Source of the DNA: Alphaproteobacteria bacterium
GTDB lineage: Bacteria > Pseudomonadota > Alphaproteobacteria > Rhizobiales > Xanthobacteraceae
Reading direction: 5' to 3'
Assembly (NCBI GenBank): GCA_037200445.1
Contig: JBBCGH010000001.1
Span: forward strand, 3,472,001 to 3,536,000
Length of the DNA stretch: 64,000 bases
The notes under the pieces were generated by a model. It saw nothing but the letters and a program-made list of their open reading frames with translations, searched no databases and had not been told where the DNA came from. The position numbers and the translations under genes are program-made. Below are positions 36,123 to 46,433 of the stretch, piece by piece (position 1 is the stretch's first letter; the number at the start of each line of letters is the position of its first letter).

Positions 36123-37475
36123 ATGTCGTTCGCCAATCTCGGCCTTTCTGAAAAAGTCTTATCAGCCGTCGCGGCATCCGGTTACACGACGCCGACCCCG
36201 ATCCAGGAACAAGCCATCCCCCACGTTCTCGCCCGCCAGGATGTCCTTGGCATTGCGCAGACCGGTACGGGAAAAACCGCAGCCTTCACGCTGCCGATGC
36301 TTACCATGCTGGAAACGGGTCGCGCCCGCGCCCGCATGCCACGCACCTTGATCCTCGAGCCGACGCGCGAGCTCGCCGCGCAGGTCGAGGAGAGCTTCAA
36401 GAAATACGGCGCCAGGCACAAGCTCAACGTCGCGCTGATCATCGGCGGCGTTTCGTTCGACGACCAGGACGCGAAGCTGACGCGCGGCGTCGACGTGCTG
36501 ATCGCGACGCCCGGCCGCCTGCTCGATCATCATGAGCGCGGCAAGCTGCTGATGACCGGCGTCGAGCTGCTGGTGATCGACGAAGCGGACCGCATGCTCG
36601 ACATGGGTTTCATTCCCGACATCGAGCGCATCTGCAAGCTGGTGCCCTTCACGCGCCAGACTCTCTTCTTCACCGCGACCATGCCGTCGGAGATCCGGCG
36701 TATCACCGAGCAGTTCCTGCACAATCCGGTGCGCGTTGAAGTGTCCCGGCCCGCGACGACGGTCGCAGCCATCTCGCAGCAGCTGGTGAAGACCGGACGC
36801 GAGCCGCACGAAAAGCGCGACACGCTGCGCCGGCTCATCCGCGCGGCCGACGGCCTCACCAACGCGATCATCTTCTGTAACCGCAAGCGCGAAGTCGCGA
36901 CCCTGCACCGCTCGCTGGTCAGCCACGGCTTCTCGGCAATTGCACTGCACGGCGATATGGACCAGTCGGCGCGTACCGCTGCACTCGACCAATTCCGCCG
37001 CGGTGAGGTGAAGCTGCTCGTCGCCTCGGATGTCGCGGCGCGCGGGCTCGATATTCCGGCGGTGAGCCACATATTCAATTTCGACGTGCCGCATCATCCC
37101 GACGACTATGTGCATCGCATCGGCCGCACCGGCCGCGCCGGCCGCTCCGGCACCGCGATCACCATCGTGGCGCCGGCCGACGGCAAGGCGGTCACGGCGA
37201 TCGAGCAACTGACCGGCAAGACGATCGCCTGGGCCGACGCGCCGCAGGCCGCGCATGAGCCGCGCGCGGAGGCGCAGCGCGGATCGCGGCATGAGCCACG
37301 TCAGGACCATCGTCAGCGCAAGGATCGTCCGCGGAAGGACCATCAGCATCACGAACCCGCGAAGGTCGCGCACATCGAGCAGGCGCGTGCGCGCCGTTCG
37401 GCCCCCCGCCCTGATGAAGGGGGCGATTCGCACCTTCCGGCATTCCTGCTGCGCCCGGTAAAGCTCAAGGCTTGA
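36123..37475 (+). CDS. rhlE: DEAD-box ATP-dependent RNA helicase
   Basis: This 450-residue helicase has all core motifs: Q motif TPTPIQEQAIPHVL, motif I AQTGTGKTAAF, PTRELAAQ, VIDEADRMLDMGF, SATMPS-type FTATMPSEI, ALHGDMDQSARTAALDQF, VASDVAARGLDIPAVSHIFNFDVP and HRIGRTGRAG. The tail of about 80 residues is basic, with histidine-rich repeats (HQHHEPAKV), as in RhlE-type proteins that remodel structured RNA and assist ribosome assembly in the cold. The 207-base 5' region shows no second gene; a regulated leader is possible but no specific structure was found. Confidence 0.93.
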   Translation: MSFANLGLSEKVLSAVAASGYTTPTPIQEQAIPHVLARQDVLGIAQTGTGKTAAFTLPMLTMLETGRARARMPRTLILEPTRELAAQVEESFKKYGARHKLNVALIIGGVSFDDQDAKLTRGVDVLIATPGRLLDHHERGKLLMTGVELLVIDEADRMLDMGFIPDIERICKLVPFTRQTLFFTATMPSEIRRITEQFLHNPVRVEVSRPATTVAAISQQLVKTGREPHEKRDTLRRLIRAADGLTNAIIFCNRKREVATLHRSLVSHGFSAIALHGDMDQSARTAALDQFRRGEVKLLVASDVAARGLDIPAVSHIFNFDVPHHPDDYVHRIGRTGRAGRSGTAITIVAPADGKAVTAIEQLTGKTIAWADAPQAAHEPRAEAQRGSRHEPRQDHRQRKDRPRKDHQHHEPAKVAHIEQARARRSAPRPDEGGDSHLPAFLLRPVKLKA

Positions 37476-37680
37476 GCAGTTCGGCGAAAGTTATTCTCTT
37501 TCTCCGGCCAGGCCCGGCGCAGTGTTCGCGATAGTCGGGCAGATTTGTTTCGCACAACTATTGCGTCATTCATTTCTCGAATTTGTTACCGGCAATTCAC
37601 AGCCCTGGTCTTCTCCATTTACTCCGCATTTAGTTCTTCGCTCCTAGGGTGAATGCCGTTGGGGCAAGTTGCAGGCGCCA

Positions 37681-37704
37681 GTCTGCAGGGGCGGAGCGGC
37701 AGAC
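37681..37704 (+). promoter_or_regulatory. Hairpin with ribosome site in its loop, before the GGDEF gene
   Basis: GTCTGC (37681-37686) pairs with GCAGAC (37699-37704) and the loop holds AGGGGCGGAGCG, which includes the likely ribosome site of the ATG at 37708. A weak six-pair stem; an effect on translation is only suggested. Confidence 0.35.
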
Positions 37705-37707
37705 CGA

Positions 37708-38778
37708 ATGAGCGGCAAATCTGACGAGTGCGAACGCACCTTGGCGTTTGCCGGGATCGCGGTCGGGCAGATGAAGGCGCTGCGGCAGCCCGCCTATCCC
37801 CGCAATTACGAGGTCTGGTACGCCTACGCGACCGGTTACAATCCGTCGCTCAATCAAAGCATCAACGAGACCCTGAGCCGCAACGGCGGCAGGTTCAGTG
37901 CGGCCGACATCGACCAGATCTACGAGACCTATCTTTCTCCGGCGCGCCTCACCGACCGGCTGGACAACGTCGGCAACCAGATCGTCGACGAAATCGACCA
38001 GGTGATGGCGATGATCGACGCCGCCGCCGGCTCGGCCAGCCAATATACCGAGAGCCTTGCCCATGCGACCGAGGATCTCGGCAGCACCCAGGATCGCGAC
38101 GGCTTGCGCGGCGTCATCGAAGGACTCGTGCGCGCGACGCGCGAAATGGAGCAGCACAACAGCAAGCTCGAGACGAGCCTGAAGGCCTCCAAGCACGAGA
38201 TCAATCAGCTCCAGGCAAACCTCGAGGCGGTACGCCACGAGAGCCTGACCGATCCGCTGACCTCGCTTGCCAACCGCAAGTATTTCGATACCGCGCTCGA
38301 CAAGTACATCGGGCAAAGTGTTGCGAGCGGCGAGCCGCTGGCGCTGCTGCTCGCCGATATCGACCACTTCAAGGCGTTCAACGACACCTATGGTCACCTG
38401 ACCGGCGACCAGGTGCTGCGCCTCGTCGCCATGGCGCTGAAACAGAACGTCAAGGGACAGGACATCGCCGCGCGCTACGGCGGAGAGGAGTTCGCGATCA
38501 TCCTGCCGAACACGACGCTACGTTCGGCCCTGACCGTCGCGGATCATGTGCGCCGTGCGGTCATGACCAAGGAGCTGATGAAGCGCTCGACCGGCGAGCA
38601 CCTTGGCCGCATCACGGTTTCGGTAGGCGTCGCAGCACTTCACAAGGATGAGTCCGGCCAGTCGCTGATCGAGCGCGCCGATAACGCCCTCTATGCGGCC
38701 AAGCGCTGCGGACGCAATCGTGTCATGTGCGAGACCGACCCGGACGTTGTTGCCGCTTCGGCCGCGAAGGTTGCCTGA
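37708..38778 (+). CDS. Diguanylate cyclase (GGDEF domain)
   Basis: This protein of about 356 residues makes cyclic di-GMP. It has an N-terminal helical domain (residues 1-150, PRNYEVWYAYATGYNPSLN...), a short coiled coil (EMEQHNSKLETSLKASKHEINQL), and a GGDEF domain with LTDPLTSLANRKYFD, LADIDHFKAFNDTYGH and the active loop RYGGEEF (258-262). The inhibitory site position reads KGQD (249-252) instead of RxxD, so product inhibition may be weak. No transmembrane segment is seen. The start at 37708 lies after a small hairpin; its tail overlaps the TfoX-N gene by 56 bases on the other strand. Confidence 0.92.
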   Translation: MSGKSDECERTLAFAGIAVGQMKALRQPAYPRNYEVWYAYATGYNPSLNQSINETLSRNGGRFSAADIDQIYETYLSPARLTDRLDNVGNQIVDEIDQVMAMIDAAAGSASQYTESLAHATEDLGSTQDRDGLRGVIEGLVRATREMEQHNSKLETSLKASKHEINQLQANLEAVRHESLTDPLTSLANRKYFDTALDKYIGQSVASGEPLALLLADIDHFKAFNDTYGHLTGDQVLRLVAMALKQNVKGQDIAARYGGEEFAIILPNTTLRSALTVADHVRRAVMTKELMKRSTGEHLGRITVSVGVAALHKDESGQSLIERADNALYAAKRCGRNRVMCETDPDVVAASAAKVA

Positions 38779-39130
38779 GCGGCCGGGCTGCCCGCTTCGG
38801 CTTTTCCTTTTGGGCGGCCGCCCGCATCGCGGCCGCATGCGCGCGGCGCGCCCATTGCGCCAGCTCTTCCGCGTCGTCGTAGAGCCGTTCCGGCATCCGC
38901 CAATAGGATGTCAGTTTGTGCTCGCCATCCTTGGTCGCGTAGGTGAAGGCGCCAAGCCCTTCCGCTTCGAAGGCTGGAATCGTTTCGGCATCGGCCTTCA
39001 GATGGATCACATCGCGCGCGACGAGAGCGATCATGCGACCATCGACGAAGATGCCCTGGCCGCCGAACATGCGGCGAACCGACACCGGCCCGAATTCGCG
39101 GAAGAGTTCGTGGATCGTCTCGGCGTCCAT
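38723..39130 (-). CDS. TfoX N-terminal-domain protein
   Basis: This protein of about 135 residues begins at the ATG at 39130 and has the TfoX_N fold (HELFREFGPVSVRRMFGGQGIFVDGRMIALVARDVIHLKADAET). Beyond about residue 95 it has a basic Ala/Lys/Arg/Pro-rich tail that may bind nucleic acid. It lacks the C-terminal DNA-binding half of full TfoX/Sxy competence regulators, so the role is unknown. Its 3' end overlaps the diguanylate cyclase gene. Confidence 0.85.
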   Translation of the reverse strand: MDAETIHELFREFGPVSVRRMFGGQGIFVDGRMIALVARDVIHLKADAETIPAFEAEGLGAFTYATKDGEHKLTSYWRMPERLYDDAEELAQWARRAHAAAMRAAAQKEKPKRAARPLRQPSRPKRQQRPGRSRT

Positions 39131-39198
39131 TAGCGCGCCCAGCAAAGTGGAAACCGGTTTTGCGTCCGGGCGCGAAACAAAGGCGAGCCGCCTTCTTG

Positions 39199-39582
39199 TC
39201 AGTGGGCTTCGACGCTCGCCGGATCGGCCGGAGTGAGCTGCACCGACTCGCCGCAGCCGCAGGCCGAGGTCTGGTTCGGGTTGTTGAACACGAAGGTCGA
39301 GGAGAGCCTGTCGACCTTGAAATCCATCTCGGTGCCGAGCAGGAACAGCACGGCCTTCGGGTCGATCAGAAGCTTGACGCCCTTGTCCTCGACGACCTCG
39401 TCGAACTTCGCCGCACCCTCGGCATATTCCATCGTATAGGACATGCCGGCGCAGCCGCCATTCTTCACGCCGACGCGCACCCCAGCGATCGGCTTGTCGG
39501 CCTTCGCGATGATCGCTTTGATGCGATCCGCGGCGGCATCCGTGAGCCGCATCACCTGGGGTCGGGGCCTTGTGGTGGCCAT
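39199..39582 (-). CDS. sufA: SufA/IscA-type iron-sulfur carrier
   Basis: This protein of about 127 residues has the A-type carrier motif with cysteines in GVKNGGCAGMSYTMEY and in the C-terminal SACGCGESVQLTP, which together bind an Fe-S cluster for transfer to apoproteins. It is the last gene of the suf operon. The start at 39582 has GGAGAGAAGAA directly upstream; an ATG at 39609 in the same frame is less likely. Between it and sufT are 135 bases without a gene. Confidence 0.95.
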   Translation of the reverse strand: MATTRPRPQVMRLTDAAADRIKAIIAKADKPIAGVRVGVKNGGCAGMSYTMEYAEGAAKFDEVVEDKGVKLLIDPKAVLFLLGTEMDFKVDRLSSTFVFNNPNQTSACGCGESVQLTPADPASVEAH

Positions 39583-39717
39583 TTCTTCTCTCCTGTTGCG
39601 CGGGTTCAAGGCCCGGCAGCGGAATCTACCTTCAACATAACAACGATTGACTCAATGTGAAGACGGCACGGATTGGATCATCTCCAGTTTTGGTAGAGTC
39701 TTGGTCCAGTCTTGGCC

Positions 39718-40107
39718 TCACCACATGTTCAGGGTCGCGCGGGCCTCGTCGGACATCCGGCTCTGATCCCAGGGCGGGTCCCAGACGATGTTGACCGTCA
39801 CCGGGCCGACGCCCGCAACGCTCGACACGGCGTTCTCCACCATGATGGGAAGCTCCTGTGCCGACGGGCAGTTGGGCGTGGTCAACGTCATGTCCACCGT
39901 CACGGCATGATCGTCCGCGATATCGACCTTGTAGATGAGGCCAAGCTCGTAGATGTCGGCCGGAATCTCCGGGTCGTAGACGGTCTTCAGGGCGCCGATG
40001 ATATCGTCGGTGATCCGTCCCAGCTCTTCGGGCGGGATGGCGCTCGACCCGTGCGTTTCGACGGCATTCGGTGCGGGCGCCTCGGCGGTCTTGGTCTCTT
40101 CCGTCAT
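39718..40107 (-). CDS. sufT: SufT, DUF59-type Fe-S assembly factor
   Basis: This 129-residue protein has the MIP18/DUF59 fold (DDIIGALKTVYDPEIPADIYELGLIYKVDI, MTLTTPNCPSAQELP with the conserved cysteine). SufT helps mature Fe-S proteins alongside the SUF machine. Its start overlaps the sufS stop by four bases, so the two are translationally coupled. A short Ala/Pro-rich leader precedes the domain. Confidence 0.93.
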   Translation of the reverse strand: MTEETKTAEAPAPNAVETHGSSAIPPEELGRITDDIIGALKTVYDPEIPADIYELGLIYKVDIADDHAVTVDMTLTTPNCPSAQELPIMVENAVSSVAGVGPVTVNIVWDPPWDQSRMSDEARATLNMW

Positions 40108-41345
40108 GAAAACATGTCCTGCGCCTTGATCAGCGCGCTGGCAAGGGTGTCGACCTCGGCCTTGGTGTTATAGAGCCCGAACGAAGCGCGGCAGGTCGCC
40201 GTCACGCCATAGCGCGCCAATAGCGGCATCACGCAGTGCGTACCTGCCCGCACGGCGACGCCGGCACGATCGATGACGGTCGCGATATCGTGGGGGTGCG
40301 CATTCTTCATCTCGAACGAGATAATCGACCCCTTCTCCTTCGCGGTGCCGATGATGCGCAGCGAGTTGATCCCGCCGAGCTTGCCGTGCGCGTATTTGAC
40401 GACGTCGTTCTCGTGCGCCCGGATGCGGGCCTTGCCGATCGATTGGACGTAGTCGATCGCGGCGCCGAGCCCGATCGCCTGCACGATCGGCGGCGTGCCG
40501 GCCTCGAACTTGTGCGGCGGCTCGCCATAAATGACGCGATCCTGGAACACTTCCTTGATCATCTCGCCGCCGCCGTTGAACGGACGCATGGCGGCGAGAT
40601 GCTCGTATTTGCCATAGAGCGCCCCGATCCCGGTCGGGCCGTAAAGCTTGTGGCCGGTGACGGCGTAGAAATCGCAGCCGATGTCCTGCACGTCGACTTC
40701 GAGGTGCACCGCCGCCTGGCTTCCGTCGACCAGCACCGGGATGCCGCGTTCATGGGCGATACGCACGACCTCCTTGATCGGCACGATGGTACCTAGCGCA
40801 TTCGACATGTGCGTCATCGCGACCAGCTTGGTGCGCGGCGTGAGCAGCCTCTCGAATTCACCGATGAGGAAATTGCCGTCCTCGTCGACCGGCGCCCACT
40901 TGATCACCGCACCGTGGCGCTCGCGCAGGAAATGCCACGGCACGATGTTGGAGTGATGCTCCATGATCGAGATGACGATCTCGTCGCCGGATTCAATGCG
41001 CTCGCGCGCAAACGTGTAGGCGACGAGATTGATCGCCTCGGTCGCGTTGCGGGTGAAGACGATCTCTTCCGGCCGCTTGGCGTTCAGGTACGCGCGCACC
41101 TTCTCGCGCGCGCCCTCGTAGGCCTCGGTCGCGGCATTCGCCAGATAGTGCAGGCCGCGATGCACGTTGGCATATTCCGACGTGTAGGCCTGGTTCAACC
41201 GGTCGAGCACAGCTTGCGGCTTTTGCGCGGACGCGGCGTTGTCGAGATAGACGAGCGGCTTGCCGTAGACCTGCATCGACAGCGCGGGGAAATCCTGCCG
41301 GATGCGGGCGACGTCGTAAGAGCCGTTGGTCACTGCGGGGTGCAT
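40104..41345 (-). CDS. sufS: SufS cysteine desulfurase
   Basis: This 413-residue group II desulfurase removes sulfur from cysteine for cluster assembly. Visible parts are VYLDNAASAQKPQAVLD, the PLP-contacting EHHSNIVPWHFL, VTGHKLYGPTGIGALYGK (Schiff-base lysine) and the catalytic cysteine in VRAGTHCVMPLLARYGV. The start is at 41345, one base after the sufD stop. It is in the middle of the operon and couples with sufT. Confidence 0.96.
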   Translation of the reverse strand: MHPAVTNGSYDVARIRQDFPALSMQVYGKPLVYLDNAASAQKPQAVLDRLNQAYTSEYANVHRGLHYLANAATEAYEGAREKVRAYLNAKRPEEIVFTRNATEAINLVAYTFARERIESGDEIVISIMEHHSNIVPWHFLRERHGAVIKWAPVDEDGNFLIGEFERLLTPRTKLVAMTHMSNALGTIVPIKEVVRIAHERGIPVLVDGSQAAVHLEVDVQDIGCDFYAVTGHKLYGPTGIGALYGKYEHLAAMRPFNGGGEMIKEVFQDRVIYGEPPHKFEAGTPPIVQAIGLGAAIDYVQSIGKARIRAHENDVVKYAHGKLGGINSLRIIGTAKEKGSIISFEMKNAHPHDIATVIDRAGVAVRAGTHCVMPLLARYGVTATCRASFGLYNTKAEVDTLASALIKAQDMFS

Positions 41346-41346
41346 G

Positions 41347-42663
41347 TCAGCGTACCTTCAGCCACGCGGCGACGGCTTCCATCAGCGCCTCGCGCAGGCC
41401 GGCGTGCTCGATGCCCTCGATCGCATCGCCGACAAAGGCCTGAATCAGCAGCGCCTCCGCCTCGGCCTGCGGAATCCCGCGCGCGCGCAAATAGAACAGC
41501 AAGTCCTCGTCGAGATCGCCGGCGGTGGCGCCATGGCCGCACTGCACGTCGTCGGCGTAGATTTCCAGCTCGGGCTTGTTGTCGGCTTCGGCTTCTTCGG
41601 ACAGCATCAGTGCGTGCGAGCCCATCTTTGCGTCGGTCTTCTGTGCCCCCGGCTCGACGATGATCTTGCCCTGGAAGACGCCGCGGCTCCGGTCCCCCAA
41701 TACGGTCTTGAACACCTCGCGGCTCTGGCAGCCGACCGAAGCGTGATCGACCACCATCGTGGTGTCGGCATGCTGCTTGCCGTTCAGCAGGGTCGCGCCG
41801 CGAATGCTCGCGATCGTTTCGTCACCGGCAAAGCGCAGGAACAGCTGATTGCGCGTCACCGCGCCGCCGGTGGTGAACAGGAAGGTGTTGAAGCGGGCGT
41901 GCGCGCCGACACGAGCCATCAGCGACGAGATGTGCAGCGCGTTGCCGCCCTCGCGCGTGATCTTCACGTGGTCGACATGCGCGTCGTCGGCAACCGAAAG
42001 CTCCAGCGCGGTGTTGACCTGATAGTCGCGGCCGGAGGCGCCCTCGTGGCTCTCGACCAGCATCACCCGCGCACCCTTCTCGACGATGACCAGCGAGCGG
42101 GTGAACAGCGCGGCCGGCTTCTCGCCGGTCGCGGCAAACACGAGATGGATCGGCCGCTCGACCGCCGCTCCTGCCGCGACGCGAATCACCGCACCGTCGC
42201 CCATGAAGGCGGTGTTGAGCGCAACCGCGGCATCGTCGCTCGGCATCACCTTGCCGAGACGCGCGCTGACGAGATCGTCGACGCTCGCCAGTGCCTCCGC
42301 CATCGATCGGATGGTCAGCCCCGGCTCCAGACGCGCGACATCGGACAGGTCGGGGGCGAACGCGCCGTCGACGAAGGTGAGGCGGCGCGAGTCGATGTCC
42401 GATAACACCGAGCCCGCATCCTTGGCGCGCGCCTTCGCGGCAGCGTCGGGCGGAGCCGCGAGCGGCTTTGCATCGCGCATCAGCGCGCGCAGGTCGGTAT
42501 ACTTCCATTCCTCAACGCGCCGATGCGGCAGACCGGTCGTGGCAAAGCGCTCGAAGGCCGCTGCGCGCAACGGCGCAACGCCGGGGAGCTGGCTCTTCGC
42601 TGCCGCCCATTCGGCCGCGAGCTGCTGCTCGGCGGGGTTCTTGATCAGGGTGACGTCAGCCAT
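41347..42663 (-). CDS. sufD: SufD, scaffold subunit of SufBCD
   Basis: This 438-residue protein has the SufBD fold with RVEEWKYTDLRALM at the N terminus and the beta-helix core ending in DVQCGHGATAGDLDEDLLFYLRARGIPQAEAEALLIQAFVGDAIE. It forms the scaffold with SufB and SufC. It starts two bases after sufC ends, so they are coupled. Confidence 0.95.
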   Translation of the reverse strand: MADVTLIKNPAEQQLAAEWAAAKSQLPGVAPLRAAAFERFATTGLPHRRVEEWKYTDLRALMRDAKPLAAPPDAAAKARAKDAGSVLSDIDSRRLTFVDGAFAPDLSDVARLEPGLTIRSMAEALASVDDLVSARLGKVMPSDDAAVALNTAFMGDGAVIRVAAGAAVERPIHLVFAATGEKPAALFTRSLVIVEKGARVMLVESHEGASGRDYQVNTALELSVADDAHVDHVKITREGGNALHISSLMARVGAHARFNTFLFTTGGAVTRNQLFLRFAGDETIASIRGATLLNGKQHADTTMVVDHASVGCQSREVFKTVLGDRSRGVFQGKIIVEPGAQKTDAKMGSHALMLSEEAEADNKPELEIYADDVQCGHGATAGDLDEDLLFYLRARGIPQAEAEALLIQAFVGDAIEGIEHAGLREALMEAVAAWLKVR

Positions 42664-42665
42664 CG

Positions 42666-43430
42666 TTATTCCGCCGCAACCGGCGCTTCCTGGAATTGCG
42701 CGTAGCCGCTTGCTTCGAGCTCGAGCGCCAGCTCCTTGCCGCCGGTCTTCACGATGCGGCCCTTCGACAGCACGTGCACGATGTCGGGCACGATGTAGTC
42801 GAGCAGGCGCTGATAGTGCGTGATCACGATCGTCGCGCGCTCGGGTGAGCGCAGCCGGTTGACGCCATCGGCCACGATCTTCAGCGCGTCGATGTCGAGG
42901 CCGGAGTCGGTCTCGTCCAGCACCGCGAGCCGCGGCTCGAGCAGAGCCATTTGCAAAATCTCGTTGCGTTTCTTCTCGCCGCCCGAGAAGCCGACATTGA
43001 CGGCGCGGCGCAGCATCTCCTGGCCGATCGAGAGCTTGGCCGCCGCCTCGCGCACGCGCTTCATGAATTCCGGCGTGTTGAGCTCCGCTTCGCCGCGGTG
43101 CTTGCGCTGTGCGTTCAGCGCGGTGCGCAGGAACGTCATGGTGGCAACGCCGGGGATTTCGATCGGATACTGGAAGGCCAGGAACACACCCTTTGCGGCG
43201 CGTTCGTCCGGATTCATCTCCAGCACGTTCTCGCCATTGAACAGAACCTCGCCTTCGGTGACCTCGTAGTCGGCCTTGCCGGCGAGCACATAGGCCAGCG
43301 TCGACTTGCCCGAGCCGTTCGGACCCATGATGGCATGCACCTCGCCCGCCTTCACGGCCAGGTCGAGACCGTTGAGGATCTTCTTGCCGTCGATTTCGAC
43401 GTGCAGGTTCTTGATTTCAAGCAGTGGCAT
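42666..43430 (-). CDS. sufC: SufC, ATPase subunit of SufBCD
   Basis: This ABC-type ATPase of about 254 residues has Walker A GPNGSGKSTLAYVLAG, Q-loop FLAFQYPIEIPG, signature GFSGGEKKRNEILQ, Walker B AVLDETDSGLDIDAL and the switch histidine in TIVITHYQRLLDYI. It drives conformational change of SufB-SufD. The start at 43430 is favoured because the domain begins there; the frame extends to 43457. Confidence 0.96.
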   Translation of the reverse strand: MPLLEIKNLHVEIDGKKILNGLDLAVKAGEVHAIMGPNGSGKSTLAYVLAGKADYEVTEGEVLFNGENVLEMNPDERAAKGVFLAFQYPIEIPGVATMTFLRTALNAQRKHRGEAELNTPEFMKRVREAAAKLSIGQEMLRRAVNVGFSGGEKKRNEILQMALLEPRLAVLDETDSGLDIDALKIVADGVNRLRSPERATIVITHYQRLLDYIVPDIVHVLSKGRIVKTGGKELALELEASGYAQFQEAPVAAE

Positions 43431-43449
43431 TACGCGTTTTCTTTCTTGA

Positions 43450-44961
<1,512 letters not shown>

Positions 44962-45021
44962 TGAACTCCTCCACAGCGGTTTCAAGGACCGCGGGGCTTG
45001 TTTGTCGGTTATGGTGCTTGT

Positions 45022-46191
45022 TCAGGCGGCGAGGCCGCGTTTCTCCCTGATAGATAGGCGCTCGACAAGCTTTTTCCAAATTTCCAGGAATCGGTCGATT
45101 TCGGCACTCGTGGCCGCCGGACCGGTGCTGATTCGAATGGCCCCACGGGCGAGTTCCACCGGAACACCCATGGCGGCGAGAACGTGCGAGGGCGCGACCT
45201 TGCCGGATGAACACGCCGCGCCTGACGACACGGCGATGCCCTCGAGATCGAAACCGATCACCAGGGTTTCGGCCTTGGCGCCGGCGAGTGCGGTAAGTGT
45301 TGTATTGGGCAGACGATCGGCCTCATGGCCGAAAACAACGGCCTCCGGGTTGAGCGCGCGAAGGCCGCTTTCCAGCCGCTCGCGCAAGTCCGCCATATGG
45401 CGAACCTCCGCGGCAAAATTCGTCTTCACGGCCACGGCGGCCGCCCCGAACGCCGCGATGGCCGCAACGTTCTCGGTGCCGGCGCGCAAACCGCGCTCCT
45501 GTCCGCCGCCCTTGATCAAGGGATCGCCGAAATGCAGCGCTTCGTCGCGCTTGATCAGCGCACCCGCACCTTTCGCGCCACCCAGCTTGTGCGCGCTGAG
45601 CGTCAGCAGATCCGCACCGAGCGCGCCGATTCCGAGGGGCATACGGCCCGCCGCCTGCACGGCGTCGACATGCAGCAGGCCGCCGTGCCGGTGGACGATA
45701 TCCGCCGCTTTCGAGACGGGCTGGACGACGCCGGTCTCGTTGTTCGCCGCCATCAGCGACACAAGGACGCGGCCACCGCTCGCGAGCATTCTTTCGAGCG
45801 CAGCGAGATCGACCGCGCCATTCACACCAACCGGAATCTCCGCGACTTGGCTTGCCGCAAACCGGCCCCCCGCGCGCACCGACGGATGCTCGATCGCTGA
45901 GATAAGGAGACGGTCGAATGGGCGCTTCTCCCCGCCGACCTCGATGCAAGGCGTCAGCGCGAGCGCGTTGGTCTCGGTGCCGCCGGAGGTGAAAATCACA
46001 TTGCGCGGATCAGCGCCGACCAGTGCCGCGACGTCGTCGCGCGCCTGCTCGATGATACGGCGTGCCGCGCGGCCTTCGCCATGCACCGAGGACGGATTGC
46101 CCGTCAGTTCGAGCGCCGCTGCGAGCGCGTTCCGCGCCTCGCGGCGGAGCGGCGCACTCGCATTCCAGTCGAGATAGACACGCGAGGCCAT
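45022..46191 (-). CDS. NifS/IscS-like cysteine desulfurase
   Basis: This group I aminotransferase-fold desulfurase of about 389 residues opens with VYLDWNASAPLRREARNAL and has TSGGTETNALAL, EHPSVRAGG, DAVQAAGRMPL, SAHKLGGAKGAGALI (PLP lysine) and the active loop SSGAACSSGKVAPSHVLAAMG. It precedes sufB in the operon, so this locus has two desulfurases. The start at 46191 has GAGAATCA upstream; upstream frame sequence is not conserved. An Irr-type operator lies 136 bases upstream. Confidence 0.94.
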   Translation of the reverse strand: MASRVYLDWNASAPLRREARNALAAALELTGNPSSVHGEGRAARRIIEQARDDVAALVGADPRNVIFTSGGTETNALALTPCIEVGGEKRPFDRLLISAIEHPSVRAGGRFAASQVAEIPVGVNGAVDLAALERMLASGGRVLVSLMAANNETGVVQPVSKAADIVHRHGGLLHVDAVQAAGRMPLGIGALGADLLTLSAHKLGGAKGAGALIKRDEALHFGDPLIKGGGQERGLRAGTENVAAIAAFGAAAVAVKTNFAAEVRHMADLRERLESGLRALNPEAVVFGHEADRLPNTTLTALAGAKAETLVIGFDLEGIAVSSGAACSSGKVAPSHVLAAMGVPVELARGAIRISTGPAATSAEIDRFLEIWKKLVERLSIREKRGLAA

Positions 46192-46326
46192 TGATTCTCG
46201 ATCCAACAAGTCCACATTCCAAGGCACACGATATCCAAAGGCCTTGCTTTTCGCCTTTGAATTCGTGCAAAAGAACCCGCCACGCCCGCCCGGCTGCGGG
46301 TTCACATGGCGAGGCTGTCCCATAAA

Positions 46327-46341
46327 TTAGAACAGTTCTAA
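46327..46341. promoter_or_regulatory. ICE-box-like Irr operator upstream of the suf operon
   Basis: TTAGAACAGTTCTAA is a perfect 6-bp inverted repeat with a 3-base centre, matching the iron-control element consensus (TTTAGAA-N3-TTCTAAA) of the haem-responsive Fur-family regulator Irr in Rhizobiales. It lies between the divergent nifS-suf operon and the hydrolase at 46434. Repression or activation under iron limitation is the known use of this site; no irr gene is in the window. Confidence 0.7.
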
Positions 46342-46433
46342 ATAGTTACGCGCGCTGCCCTGTCGCGTCAAGCGTGCTGTTCGAGAGGCCCAACCGTTGC
46401 CCGTGGTTGCGGCTTACCGCTATCGAGGTCTGA

